In this document: positions 36,601 through 45,292 of the stretch, piece by piece
Numbering within the stretch: position 1 is the first letter of the stretch
How the letters are laid out: every line of letters begins with the position of its first letter
DNA from: Amphiura filiformis
Taxonomy: Eukaryota; Echinodermata; Ophiuroidea; Amphilepidida; Amphiuridae
Direction: 5' to 3'
Assembly: GCF_039555335.1 (NCBI RefSeq)
Contig: NC_092629.1
Span: forward strand, 30,067,382-30,131,381
DNA length: 64,000 nt
Notes under the pieces: model-generated
The model's input: only the letters and a program-made list of their open reading frames with translations
What the model was told of the DNA's origin: nothing
The model's database searches: none
Translations under genes and position numbers: made by a program

Positions 36601-39600
36601 GGCAGTGTCTAGCAGTGGCAGCAACCCAGAAGGGTCAAAGGTCAGCAGCGGAGGTCACATAGGGTCAGGTACTCGTGGGGGCCGACCTGCGCCATCAGCA
36701 AGTACAGCGCCATCTAGCATTAGTAGTAGTAGTATTAACGGCGGTCACAAGTCGTCGTCATCAGCAGTATCACAGAAAGTTTCTGCACCTGTGAAGGTAA
36801 GAGCTTGTCGCTAAATCGTGTGTTCGGGGATGTAAATCTTTAGGAAATTTTGCTTGGATGCTCGGGCGTGGGGAGCAAATTTGCCTCCGTAAAGCCACTT
36901 GGGTTGCTCTTGGTTCTTGTAAAATGCACATGAACCAGGAGCAGTTTATTTTAGAAAATTGCTCAGTTTCCAGTTTTTGCACTTGATGCAGTAGTGCTGG
37001 AATGCTAATGCTATATTTTATATATATATATATGCAGAAAAGGGTTTACTATTTGAAAATTGCTCCTAGTCCTGTTCCTTCAAATATTGCTCCTGGTTAT
37101 TGTAAAATCCCAGTGAACCAGGAGTAATGTTCAAAAACAAGTTGCTCCTGGTTCCAGTCTCCTTATTTCCAGGCTTGGTCATGTTGCAAAGTATTTTGGG
37201 AAGGGTAAGATATCTTCTATTGTGTGACTCATAACATCTTGTGTTTTTCTTTGCCAGGCTCACGATTCATCCAGCTCATCATCCAGCTCATCCAACCTCA
37301 CATCCCCTAAACCCTCCAGCAAGGACTCAAATTTATCCCATTCTCCCAAATCCCCCTTCAATATTCCCCGAAATTGACCAGCAACATCCCTCCACATCAA
37401 ACCCCCACCCAGCAAACCAAACCGTACGAGAAAAAGGCAATAGACATTGGTGGACCGGTTAACAAGCCGGTCGCTTCAAAAGTTAGCAGCACCCCGGATG
37501 CGTCTAGTTTTGTGTCGACAAAGAATGGCATCAATAAGCCCCTGAAGGTGGGCTGACCTCAAAGGATGGCGTAAGCAAGCAAACTAAAGTTTACGATGTT
37601 GCTGAATCATCCGCTGGTAGAGCGCCCCCATCAAATAAACCGGACATTGTTGCTGCATTTTTAGCCCACAAATCAAAGCAAGCGGGTGGCACACCATCAC
37701 CTACTAAACCAGTTCTGGTTCAGACAACAATGCCAGCGACGAAACCTGTATCATCAGTACAAGTCGGTGGCACAGTGTCTCCTGCTAAGCCTGTTCTGGT
37801 GCAGGCGACAACGTCAGCGATAAAACCAACGATGAAACAAGTCGGTGGTAAAGATTCGCCTACTAAACCAGTTCTGGTACAGAGTGCAACAACAGTGACA
37901 AAATCGCAGATAAAGCAAGTCGGTGGCACGGTGTCGCCTAATAAACCAGTTCTGGTGCAGATTGCAACAACAACGACGAAATCTACGATAAAGCAAGTCG
38001 GTGGCAAAGAGTCGCCTACCAAACCAGTTCTGGTGCAAACGGCAACGACAGCAGCAAAACCTACGATAAAACCAATGTCCGTTAAGAACACCAATGGCAA
38101 GCCAGTCCTGAAAGAATCCCCAATCCGACCAGTCCCCATTCAAATCAAATCGACAAACACCACAAAATTCTCTGGAAAAGAATCCCCCATCCGGCCCTTC
38201 CCAGTGCGGACATCAAACCAAAAGCTGAACAGCAACCGTGACCGGTCAGTACGGCCGGGTCCGGTGCAGATCAGGAGCAACCGGTTGGTGTCAAAAGAAA
38301 CCCCGTCAATTCGCCCTGTGCCTGTACATATTATGACACGAAAATCTACAGCAGCTAAAGATGATCCTAATGATGCAGATGCCATGGCAACAAGACCGGT
38401 GTCATCATCTGGACCTAAGGAGAAGCAGCCATCTTCATCCAGAATCACTTCCTCACTCGCCAAAGAGGTAAGAAGTATATTGCGCACAAAATGTATCCAA
38501 ATATTTAAAACAAAAGGCATATCTTGAAGGCACTAAACCTAACTTTCCATATTAAGTAGTCATTAGGCGGATAATTTTGTTCTGCGTATTTTGATACCTC
38601 ATTTGGCACATTGCGACTTTATTTCCCAAGTTCGAATTGAATTGAATTAAAAGAGCATTTCAAAAGTAACAATTCCATTTCCGTAAGACTTTTCTCACAA
38701 AACATGCTAATTATGATCTGTCCCGCTATGATGAGCCTGTTAGAATAGCTGGTAGGAATCAGCTTGAAAGAGGAAATAGCCAAAATTTGTCACTTTTGAA
38801 ATGGTCTCTTTTCCATTCACATAAAACTTTGGGAAATGAAGTCGTATCGTGCCAACTGAGTTATCATAATACACAGAACAAAATTATCCATCTAATGATT
38901 ATTTTATATGGTACTTTAGGTTAAGTGTCTGTGTTTTTGTGCAGAGTATAAATAGAGAAAAAGAGAAGAGAATGCATGTGATTTCTGGTGATGTTGAGTC
39001 CAGCACAATACACATTTATGCACAAATAATTGTGAGTCCTCTATCTATGATTGCACAAGTTGTTACTTATAGCGGAAATAAATATCTTTGGTGCGATACA
39101 GTTTTGAGGTACACCAATCACTAGGAAATTCATGTGTTGAGATTTATTCAAGATTCTGACATTTTCTTGACTATTTCTTGACATTCCTTAAGTTAACTTT
39201 ATAGATCTAATGATATGTAATTAAGGCCAGAGTAATGGAAGACACATTCGTCTACGACCGAATTTGAGATTTTTTGATATTTATCAACACTAAGATGTAT
39301 TCTTGAACTTGAAACTGATAAATTACAACTTGCTAATATTTATTCGTATTTTTGCTTGATTTATTTCACTCTTTTCAACTCTAAAAAGTCACATGGCTCA
39401 AGACAGCTTAGTAAATTGGCGGAAATAATGAGTCAGAAATGCTTGCTGAATCACGAAATATTGTGATTATCTTGGCCGATTCGCGTCAGCGTGACGCTGG
39501 CGCAAACTCTGCTTGCGTATGTCCAACGCAGATCAAGGCGCGTTCGGTATGTTGTTCACGCCAGCAAATGTGGTGTAAACAAAACAAAAATTTGCAGTCA

Positions 39601-42600
39601 AAATGCCACTTAGATTTTTCAATTATTTTGAATTTTGACGCACTGAAAGCAGACATTATAGATTCATTAGTGCAAATAGATGCATATTTAGACCATGCAC
39701 CAGATACAGCTTTTACAAGTGTGAAAGTCTTACCGTTTTAAAATTTAAGGACGTTTTGTGCATAATTTTGACATTTTTTACTAAAACATCGATTTCTCAG
39801 AGTTTACTTTTGACAATATTATTGCGATTTTTGTGACAAGATAACTCGAAAAATATGCAAGCAAAGGGTAAACTTTTGCACTATCCTTTAGAGTACATCA
39901 AAGTCTAGGGAAGGTTTTTTCATTTTTTCAAAATATTTGTTTTAAACAAAAATATACACCATTATGTGCAATTTTTAGCTTAATAGAGTGACAAAATGGC
40001 TTTTTTCACATGTTTTTTTCAATATTTCAAAAAAAGAGACGAATTTCAAAAAAATTAAAAAACCTTCCCTAAGTTCATGTCTCTTCTTCATGAAAAGCTA
40101 ACTGATTTTTTTTTACTCGAACGGATTTTTTTCTAAGTTGTCACAAAAAATTGGGGTAAAAAGTGAATTTTGTGATTTTCTCAAAAACTTGAGATTTTTG
40201 AACAAATCTGACGACACCATGGGATTCCTTGACTCATTTCCTTTCCAAAAATGTATAGTTTTATATACTTTGGACATACAATTCAGAAATAATGAAGCTC
40301 GAAAAGGTCCATGTTCTCTCCCATTACTCTGCCCTTAAAGTGTATGTAGCTGGGAAGAAAAGCTGACGATCAATTGAAAATTTTGACCTCTCGTATTGAA
40401 GATATAGAATTTTTTCCTCAAAGCACCAAAAAAAATTAGGTCTTTTTGGGAAAAAATGTATATCAATAATATGAAAGGTCAAAATTTTCAATTGATGGTC
40501 AGCTTTTCATCCCAGCTACATACACTTTCAGTACATATCATTAGATTTATAAAGTTTACTTCGAGGACTGTTAAATATCAAAAGTTTTAAAAAATATCAA
40601 ATTTTAATAATTTGTCATAAAATTTGTATTATATCGCGAATTTCAAAAAATCTAAATTATTTGATATCAGAAGGTCGTTCCTCGTATTCAGAATGCAATT
40701 TGATAGTTTCCAGTGATATAAAATCTCAACTTTTTTTGATAAAAGTGGGGAGATAATGCTATGGATCACGAAATGCCCTTTTAACCCCCCCCCCTCACCT
40801 TAGGCAACAAAGTTCAATAGCCTAGCACCCAAGAATCTTGTCTTGAAATGCGTGTTTTCTTTTTGTCTTGTGACAGCCTTCAACAAATCCCACCTCCACG
40901 CCACCAGTAGACATTAAGAACGCCAGGTTCAGCCACAACAAGAACGTTAACAATTCTGAGAGCGGCAACGATGTCCTCAAAGGTTTACAGAACGGCGGAG
41001 GTAGCTGGACTGTGAATGGACCGCTGAGAATAGAAGATGCGGAGAAGATGAACGGGCCTCGACATAATACACGGATAGAGGTAAGTGGGTAGTTTATGTA
41101 GGGTCCACAACTTATAAGTTCCCTCCTAAATACTTTTTTAAATAAATTGAAAAATATTTGACGAAATGCAAACATGTAAGATTAAGGTATGGGTAGCCTT
41201 ATTTGTTTTACACAAATGGACCAAATTATAGTGTCACACGTCATTTCATTCAGTCACAATGGTTCATTATGTAAAAAAAGAGACCGTTTTAAACAGGGTT
41301 AAAAGTTGCATCTGAGTCCATAGGAGTCAACTCTCAAAAAATACAGTGCCACGTCTATTTATGTGTTGGTAAAAGGAAACTTGACTGCTATGGTGTCCCT
41401 GTAGGAAGATTTGTTTGGTCAGATAAAAAAAAAAATTCATAGCCAGAACATGCTAAATGAGAGGCTTAATTACCTTAATAAAAAACCTAAATAGATGAGA
41501 TATGGGTGATTTTACTACAGTATCACTTCAACCTTTATTAGATGGGTTGTTCAAGGTCACATATTGAAGTCAAAGGTTATTTGGTTTTTGTAAAATAGAG
41601 TGAACATTAAAAAAAGGTCTCGCATGAGCAGTTCAGATCCAATTGCAACCAAACTTAAAGTCATAGCTGCACTACCTAGTGTTCACTACCTATATTATAA
41701 ATTGGAGGACTTCATCACCATCCTTTTTCTCAATAGTTATAAAGTAGTGCTCTCTTTTTGTAGGTCATTGTTATAGAACAATTGCTTATTGCATCCTATT
41801 GTTTTAATTTCAGACTGATTCAAGAGAGCACATTACTACCAATGGGCTGGACAACAACCTTCATACTGGAAGAAACAACCTCCTACTTTCTAGCAGTCTG
41901 GAAGCCGAGAAAAGGTGAGAAGCTCAAAGGGTCACACTCTCTTGGACCCATGGGCGTCAATCATGGGGGGGGGGGGGGGGACATGTTCCCACCTTTGGGT
42001 AAAATTATCCATTTTTTGTTCTTTTCAGCCACTATTTGACAATTCAGGTTGATTGTTCCCCCACATTTCAAGCCGGATTGGTGCTTATGCTGGGACCCAG
42101 AAATCTTGTGCAAAATGTGTTAAAAAATATGGGTCAATATTTCTTAATTAGGACCTTATACTATTTCTAAACCTTAAAATATCCACAATTTTTGTCAAAA
42201 TTAAAAAAAAAAAAATATCCATTTTGACCCATATTTTTAAAATGAAGAAAAAATTCTAAACTTTCAGAAAACCGTTTTTAATTTTGTTTTCCTGTGTACA
42301 TGGTATAACCTGTTTACACTGTCATGGTCATATATTTCTTATCAAAATTTGCCATTCTTGTATTTTCCCAGACTTCTACAAGAGATGGGATGGCATGAAC
42401 ATAGTGATAATGAAGAAGGCTATGCACCAATCACAGAAGATGAAATGAAGGAATTCCAGCGACGATCACAACAGGTATGCTATTATGTACACGGCTATGG
42501 CTTGAATACATGGATGTGTGGGGTTGGGGATTAAGGTGTGCCTAGAAACCTTCAACCCTGACGGGTAGGAGCATGGGAGTGCCAAGTAGATGAAATGTGC

Positions 42601-43789
42601 CCCAAAAAGTGTGAACTGTTTGTTACAGGTGATTAGTCGTAAGGCCAAAAATAAAGTTATTTGCTCGTCCAACATCTCAGTAGTCCCAACCATAGAATTT
42701 TTTTTTTTTTTTTTTTTGAAAAAGGTTTTTTGTTTACAATTTTCCCAAAAAACTTTTTGTCTGATAAACTGAAGATATAAATGAAATGTTGTAAAATTCC
42801 ATTTCTTGCATGTTTTCCCTGCAGTCGTACCTTGGCTGAGGGTTCCGATATTTTATTATCATCCTCAGCGTCTGCACAAGTAAAACATTGCTGAACTTAA
42901 AAAGGCAGTATTTTAAGTCTGCCAAACATGTGTATGTCAAATAAAGTAGGGCTTATGTTGAATTCTGTGGTCAGTGAGTTTTTTTACATACAGTTACCTG
43001 GTATGAACACATACTTTTGGTAGTTGGGGGGAAATAAAAAAAAAAATAAAAAAAAGGAAAAAAAAACTTCCCGATCGACCGACCCAACTGTCTATGGACA
43101 AGCAAACAATTTATTTTTCAGCGTAAGGGTTGTTAGTCCGAAAAAACCAATAAGGGTCGCTTTGAGGTCTAATCTGTACCGTAAGCCTAAAATAATCCTA
43201 ATCCTAACAATGACCTTAACCATAACCTATCCTTAACCATAACACTTGCCTAACACTAACCTTAATTAAACTCTATTAATCCTAATCCTAATTAATCCTA
43301 ATCCTAAGCTCTATTAATCCTAAACTCTATTAATCCTAATCCTAACATGCCATGAACCCTAACTTTAACCCTTTATGGACTAATGTCCTTTCCGACCTGG
43401 CCTGCTCACGATTTGTTATTGTCATGATATTGGCGTAAACCATGGGGGGCTCAAGTCCCACCTTGGGCACACACCTCTGGGGTTGTAATAGATAGGATGG
43501 CATGAACATACTGATAATAAAGGCTATACACCAATCACAGAAGTTGAAATAATTCCAGCGACAATCACAACAGGTATGATTCACAGCTATGGCTTCTATA
43601 TGGGTGTGAAACTTTTAATTTGTTCTCCACTTTACGCTTTCTCAGCGAAAGACTAAGAGTAACGGCATCACCAGAAACCTCCCAGTGGCCTTCCTCTCCT
43701 CGTCTCTCCCCAACACGCCGATGACCTCCATTGACCTAGATGACGCCCTCTCCAGCTGTTCATCGGATTCATCGGACGACGACTTGTAG
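21594..43789 (+). CDS. GPBP1: Vasculin / GC-rich promoter-binding protein 1 homologue (10 coding exons, frame broken twice as read)
   Basis: The coding exons are 21594-21656, 32038-32302, 32957-33387, 35372-35450, 36471-36796, 37258-38467, 40877-41080, 41814-41914, 42372-42474 and 43646-43789, all with GT-AG introns and matching phases. They would encode about 975 residues. Vasculin-family hallmarks are an N-terminal EHDFAPSWLKIP, an SNDFPSLLGD core followed by SGVW, the block SSSLEAEKRLLQEMGW with PITEDEMKEF, and an acidic end SSDSSDDDL. Vertebrate vasculins are about 470 residues; the excess here is serine-rich and PKPVLVQ-repeat sequence, mostly in exon 6. The family acts in the nucleus and binds GC-rich promoters or RNA; function here is inferred. 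The chosen ATG (GCTGCAATGG context) matches the family start; an in-frame ATG at 21579 would add five residues. Exon 6 needs one base at about 37370 and one at about 37550 to stay open. Both sites are C or G runs, so sequencing error is likelier than gene death. Confidence 0.87.
21677..22043. mobile_element. MITE of the TTAAGGTGGTACTACACC family, copy 1
   Basis: Left end TTAGGGGGTACTACACCC and right end GGGTGTAGTACCCCCTTAA are inverted copies; inner arms also pair (AAGGACTACAA with TTGTAGTCCTT). A second copy is at 34434-34805. TTAA at the ends suggests a piggyBac-type target site, but the left copy reads TTAG here, so the superfamily is uncertain. Lies in GPBP1 intron 1. Confidence 0.7.
22262..22310 (+). 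repeat. SINE-like fragment (GGGTTCGAATT + GCGTAGCAG)
   Basis: CAGGGTTCGAATTTG is followed by TTTTGCGTAGCAGTTTTT, the same pairing seen on the minus strand at 11620-11865 and 31410-31505. Only a fragment of about 50 bp is visible. Confidence 0.4.
22395..24445. repeat. Recent 1.03-kb tandem duplication with inner ~155-bp repeats
   Basis: Unit 1 is 22395-23428 and unit 2 is 23429 to about 24445. They are nearly identical; the main difference is a 19-bp local doubling (CCGAACCGTGATTAAAATA) in unit 1 near 23075. Each unit begins with GAACATGGCGGCGGTATGAA. Each unit contains four diverged subrepeats of roughly 155 bp with a perfect or decayed TGACGTCA and then GTGATTGG: 22754, 22915, 23049 and (decayed) 23211 in unit 1; 23789, 23940, 24085 and (decayed) 24228 in unit 2. 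No coding function is seen. Confidence 0.85.
24617..25190. repeat. AT-rich degenerate repeat tract (TTAATATTAAATT type)
   Basis: About 575 bp made almost wholly of AATTTAATATTAAATTCGC-like units with spacing near 19-25 bp. Palindromic TTAATATTAA and ATTTAAT recur dozens of times, often followed by CGAAT, GCAGA or GTGAAT. It sits between the tandem duplication and the LINE in GPBP1 intron 1. Its origin is not recognised. Confidence 0.75.
25900..26798 (+). pseudogene. LINE ORF1 remnant (nucleic-acid-binding protein of L1 type)
   Basis: A low-complexity N-terminal part is followed after a frame change by a coiled-coil-like stretch (LETLITGQNELKKELNDIKA, then EEIKDIKKDTKRL). An RRM-like core follows: RRSNIRIIGYPKKGEN and FDRGDIEIERAHRDGK. 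The part from 26388 on is open to the stop at 26798 and includes VKFLRYQDKMDIMKEKKEKL, typical of the L1 ORF1 C-terminal domain. At least two frame changes break it. Confidence 0.7.
27170..30878 (+). pseudogene. LINE ORF2 remnant: APE endonuclease, reverse transcriptase, C-terminal Cys/His region
   Basis: From the ATG at 27170: endonuclease motifs SLNVRGL, DIIFLQETHC, LNVYAPN, LIIGGDMN and, near 27870, SDHQTI. The reverse transcriptase follows with KNKSPGSDGFSSEFY, NWRPISLLNIDYK, FADLEKAFDSVEW, GCPLS (other frame, about 29149) and the catalytic FADD (about 29287). A C-terminal CHLCQ-x-TIDHMFWEC motif lies near 30570-30620. The frame changes at about 27250, 27490, 27650, 28205, 29150 and 29300-29320, and a stop at 30315 splits the C-terminal part. 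It cannot encode an active protein as read. Confidence 0.85.
31410..31505 (-). repeat. SINE-like repeat, minus strand
   Basis: On the minus strand, CAGGGTTCGAATTCGGC (B-box-like) is preceded by CCAAGTGTGCTTGTC and followed by ATCGCATAGCAG and an AT-rich run ending in poly-T. It shares the B-box-like and GCATAGCAG combination with 11620-11865 and 22262-22310. It lies 215 bp beyond the LINE tail. Confidence 0.45.
31700..31860. repeat. Short inverted repeat around GAGATGCCAC / GTGGCATCTC
   Basis: CAGAGATGCCAC at about 31709-31720 is answered by GTGGCATCTCTGAG at about 31824-31837, with a further GGCATCTCTGGG nearby. Probably a small decayed element just before GPBP1 exon 2. Confidence 0.4.
32038..32302 (+). 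CDS. GPBP1: GPBP1 coding exon 2
   Basis: Acceptor TTATTTACAG, donor GTAGGT. It encodes about 88 residues rich in Ser, His and Gly (HRHYSSSDSPASSSS, QQSGGGYGGRSSS). Intron 1 before it is 10.4 kb and holds the tandem duplication and the LINE. It ends with one base of a split Asp codon. Confidence 0.8.
32697..32830. mobile_element. Foldback family GGGCTATTCCAGTTGAAATC, copy 1
   Basis: Starts GGGCTATTCCAGCTGGAATC and ends with the inverse, CAACTGGAATAGCCC; inner arms are AATCTTCCACA and AGGTTAAGGTCATG. Shorter than its relatives (about 135 instead of 185 bp). In GPBP1 intron 2. Confidence 0.75.
32957..33387 (+). CDS. GPBP1: GPBP1 coding exon 3
   Basis: Acceptor TATCGCCAG, donor GTAAGT. It encodes 144 residues, starting DRRHYPRPGSGSRHHSVDDL and rich in Gly, Arg, Tyr and Ser (GGRGYYNNGGRGG). 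Arg/Gly-rich composition suits nucleic-acid binding. It ends HSALFSNDF, the first half of the conserved DFPSL motif. Confidence 0.85.
33419..33600. mobile_element. Foldback family, copy 2
   Basis: Full-length copy with CCATTCAAGTTGAAATTTG, AATCTTCCACACAGG and AGATTTCAAA, then the mirror half ending GGATTTCAAATGGAATAG. Begins about 30 bp after GPBP1 exon 3. Confidence 0.75.
34434..34805. mobile_element. MITE of the TTAAGGTGGTACTACACC family, copy 2
   Basis: Ends TTAAGGTGGCGCTACACC and GGTGTAGTACCACCTTAA. Inner arms pair over more than 100 bp (CACTGGTAACAAAATTTATG on the left; the right half carries the complement). TTAA sits at both tips. In GPBP1 intron 3. Outside it, GTCGCATGTCATAAGTTGGG at about 33921 and its inverse at about 35183 suggest it may be nested in an older 1.3-kb inverted-repeat element. 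Confidence 0.75.
35372..35450 (+). CDS. GPBP1: GPBP1 coding exon 4
   Basis: Acceptor TTGTTTGCAG, donor GTGAGT. It encodes PSLLGDNSKTSGKESAKSSG and then TPSGVW, completing DFPSL and the conserved GVW of vasculins. It ends with one base of a split codon that resolves to Asp in exon 5. Confidence 0.85.
36471..36796 (+). CDS. GPBP1: GPBP1 coding exon 5
   Basis: Acceptor CCTTTTACAG, donor GTAAGA. It encodes about 109 residues: DKPPGAAKVQISGRKVQLIK near the start corresponds to the basic stretch after GVW in vertebrate vasculin, followed by a long Ser/Gly-rich linker. Phase 0 at the end. Confidence 0.85.
37258..38467 (+). CDS. GPBP1: GPBP1 coding exon 6 (large, repeat-bearing, two apparent 1-base deletions)
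   Basis: Acceptor TTTGCCAG, donor GTAAGA. The 1210 bp would be 404 codons if one C at about 37366-37370 and one G at about 37551-37555 were missing from the read. Without them, TGA stops interrupt the frame. After the second break the frame stays open for over 900 bp. It carries five units of about 26 residues built on VGG-x-SP-x-KPVLVQ, then four looser units with RPVPIQI, RPFPVRT, RPGPVQI and RPVPVHI. I know of no counterpart in vertebrate vasculin. Confidence 0.75.
38530..38935. mobile_element. Foldback element with ~150-bp arms
   Basis: Left arm: CACTAAACCTAACTTTCC, GGATAATTTTGTTCTGCGTA, TCATTTGGCAC. The right arm is the complement, ending in TACTTTAGGTTAAGTG. Related to 19855-20215. In GPBP1 intron 6, about 65 bp after exon 6. 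Confidence 0.7.
40336..40785. repeat. Composite of three repeat pieces in GPBP1 intron 6
   Basis: 40336-40390 and 40476-40528 are inverted copies (GTGTATGTAGCTGGGA with its complement), a hairpin of about 190 bp. 40545-40712 is copy 2 of the interspersed repeat at 18430. 40708-40785 matches the right end of the MITE at 8405-8760. This looks like a mosaic repeat or successive insertions. Confidence 0.6.
40877..41080 (+). CDS. GPBP1: GPBP1 coding exon 7
   Basis: Acceptor TTGTGACAG, donor GTAAGT; 68 codons in phase 0. It contains NARFSHNKNVNNSESG and GGGSWTVNGPLRIEDAEKMN. Low similarity to vertebrate vasculin, but splice sites and phase fit both neighbours. Confidence 0.8.
41814..41914 (+). CDS. 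GPBP1: GPBP1 coding exon 8
   Basis: Acceptor TTAATTTCAG, donor GTGAGA. It ends in LLLSSSLEAEKR (Arg codon split), which matches the vertebrate vasculin LSSSLEAEHR block directly. Confidence 0.85.
42372..42474 (+). CDS. GPBP1: GPBP1 coding exon 9
   Basis: Acceptor TTTTCCCAG, donor GTATGC. It encodes LLQEMGWHEHSDNEEGYA followed by PITEDEMKEFQRRSQQ, the best conserved part of the family. A decayed duplicate lies 1.1 kb downstream at 43488-43610. Confidence 0.9.
43190..43375. repeat. CTAATCCTAA-type simple repeat
   Basis: Degenerate runs of CTAATCCTAA, TAACCATAAC and CTCTATTAATCC. It superficially resembles telomere repeat but is irregular and internal. In GPBP1 intron 9. Confidence 0.6.
43488..43610 (+). 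pseudogene. Decayed duplicate of GPBP1 exon 9
   Basis: GGATGGCATGAACATACTGA and the following bases repeat exon 9 (42372-42474), including GGCTATACACCAATCACAGA, CAACAGGTATG and intron sequence beyond (CAGCTATGGCTTC). The acceptor side and reading frame are lost through small deletions and stops. It lies about 1.1 kb downstream of the real exon, before exon 10. Confidence 0.85.
43646..43789 (+). CDS. GPBP1: GPBP1 coding exon 10 and stop
   Basis: Acceptor GCTTTCTCAG. It encodes RKTKSNGITRNLPVAFL to the acidic C terminus SSCSSDSSDDDL, then TAG at 43787-43789. The acidic tail matches the vertebrate end SSSDTSDDDDV in character. The 3' untranslated region follows with no clear AATAAA nearby. Confidence 0.88.
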   Translation, partial: RKTKSNGITRNLPVAFLSSSLPNTPMTSIDLDDALSSCSSDSSDDDL

Positions 43790-43966
43790 CGACAATTTTT
43801 TGAACCAAAAGCAGTACAAAAGGACGTTTTCTTGACAATTCGGGAACAAAATGTTTATCGACACGACAGTTCCTTGGGATCATCAAATGATGATTTTGTA
43901 GTGACGATTTTTTGAACCAAAAGCAGTACAAAAAGGACATTTTCTTGACGATCGATTCAGGAAGAA
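43747..43966 (+). repeat. Tandem duplication (period ~112 bp) across the GPBP1 stop codon
   Basis: The stretch with the acidic C-terminal codons, stop and first 3' UTR bases (GACTTGTAGCGAC, then TTTTTTGAACCAAAAGCAGT) repeats at 43871-43961 (TTTTGTAGTGAC, then the same TTTTTTGAACCAAAAGCAGT). The second copy lies after the first stop codon and is untranslated in this reading. Confidence 0.8.
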
Positions 43967-44089
43967 GATGCAGATCTGCACATCAGTACAGGAGGCAGTG
44001 CTGCATGTTGTATTATGTATTGTTTATAACCATTTTCACTATTCTTCATACTTGTTGTATAAAACAAAAGACATTTTCTTATTGATAAA

Positions 44090-44283
44090 CGGCCATTCTA
44101 GTTGAAATCCATACACCCTGTGTGGAAGATACAACCTTAATTCTTCCACACACATGGTTTAGATTTCAAATGGAGTTGCCCATTCAGGTAACCCCGTTTG
44201 AAATTCACACTCCCTGTGTGTAAGATTAAAGTTGTGTTTTCCATAGTGTTTGTATGGATTTCAGTTGGAGTGGCACAATTCAA
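44090..44283. mobile_element. Foldback family, copy 3
   Basis: CCATTCTAGTTGAAATCCAT opens, with CCATTCAGGTAA in the centre, and GGATTTCAGTTGGAGTGGC closes. In the presumed GPBP1 3' UTR or just beyond. Confidence 0.75.
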
Positions 44284-45103
44284 GTGAGTGACAGAGCGGT
44301 TATGAAATGTTTGACTGTTTGTTTTTTTTCTTTTCTCACATTATTTGTGTATTTGTGGAGGGCCAATATTTGTGTGTGGATAGAAGTTGACGTTTAAATT
44401 AATGCACTGAGAGGACGAACGGATGACGAGAAATGATTGAATCTTGATATTTTTTTTTTGTAAAATTTATTAATTCTTAACGTTTTTCATGAAAATGAAC
44501 TTTTAACACGTAGCTGTGGTCAAAACAAGTATTTGACTTAAATGTTAGTGATTGCAATATATATATATAAATATATTTTCCTTTTTTCCTGGAAAGTAAA
44601 AAAACCTACCAAATTGTGGTATTTGAATAATTACATACTATGTATACAAGAATGAAAGAGAAAAATTAAAGAGTTTCTATCTTATTTTTGTGCATATTCA
44701 CTGATATTTTTCTTCTTCAAAAAGTCTACGACCGAGAGATGATGTCGTAATTTGTAAACGAGATGATGGTGTTCTAATGATTGTTTATATATTAAGATGT
44801 ATTCAGTACACAAGACTAGGTACTGTATTTCGCAAAATGTTGATGTACAGATAGAGGGCGCTGTGTGCTTGCTAATGGATGCTGTGTGCCTGAAAGATTA
44901 CCGGAGCTGTGCGATTTGGCAGTGGGAAAATTGGGTTGAGACTGGATGTGTATAGACCAGGGGCTTTATAGTATTTGAAATTTGAAGCACAGTGAAAGCT
45001 ATAAATGGAAATTTTCTTAGTGAGGTAAAAATATGTCAATCAATAGGCTCCAATAACAAAACCGTATCAATCATGTATAATTGTATATCAAATGGTATAT
45101 ACT

Positions 45104-45292
45104 GCGCTATTCAAGTTCATACACCTAGGGAAGACATGACCATAATCTTCCACACAGGGGGTGTAGATTTCAAATGGAACCATCCATTCAGGTAATTTTT
45201 TTTTCCATTTGAAATTCACACTCCCTGTGTGGAAGATCCATGGTCATGTCAGCCGTAGGAGGTGTGTGGATTTCAACAGGAATACCCCAATG
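45104..45292. mobile_element. Foldback family, copy 4
   Basis: GCTATTCAAGTTCATACACC opens; GACATGACCATAATCTTCCA and the inverse GGAAGATCCATGGTCATGTC pair; GGATTTCAACAGGAATACCCC closes. Confidence 0.75.

Noticed and set aside
37720..38520. Minus-strand open frames of 139, 109 and 126 codons
   Set aside because: Antisense shadows of the repeat-rich GPBP1 exon 6.
39440..39740. 100-codon open frame as an extra GPBP1 exon
   Set aside because: No suitable splice sites in phase, and exons 6 and 7 already join in phase 0 across it.
43190..43375. Internal telomere-like array
   Set aside because: The CTAATCC and TAACCATAAC units are irregular and lack a stretch of the canonical TTAGGG / CCCTAA repeat.
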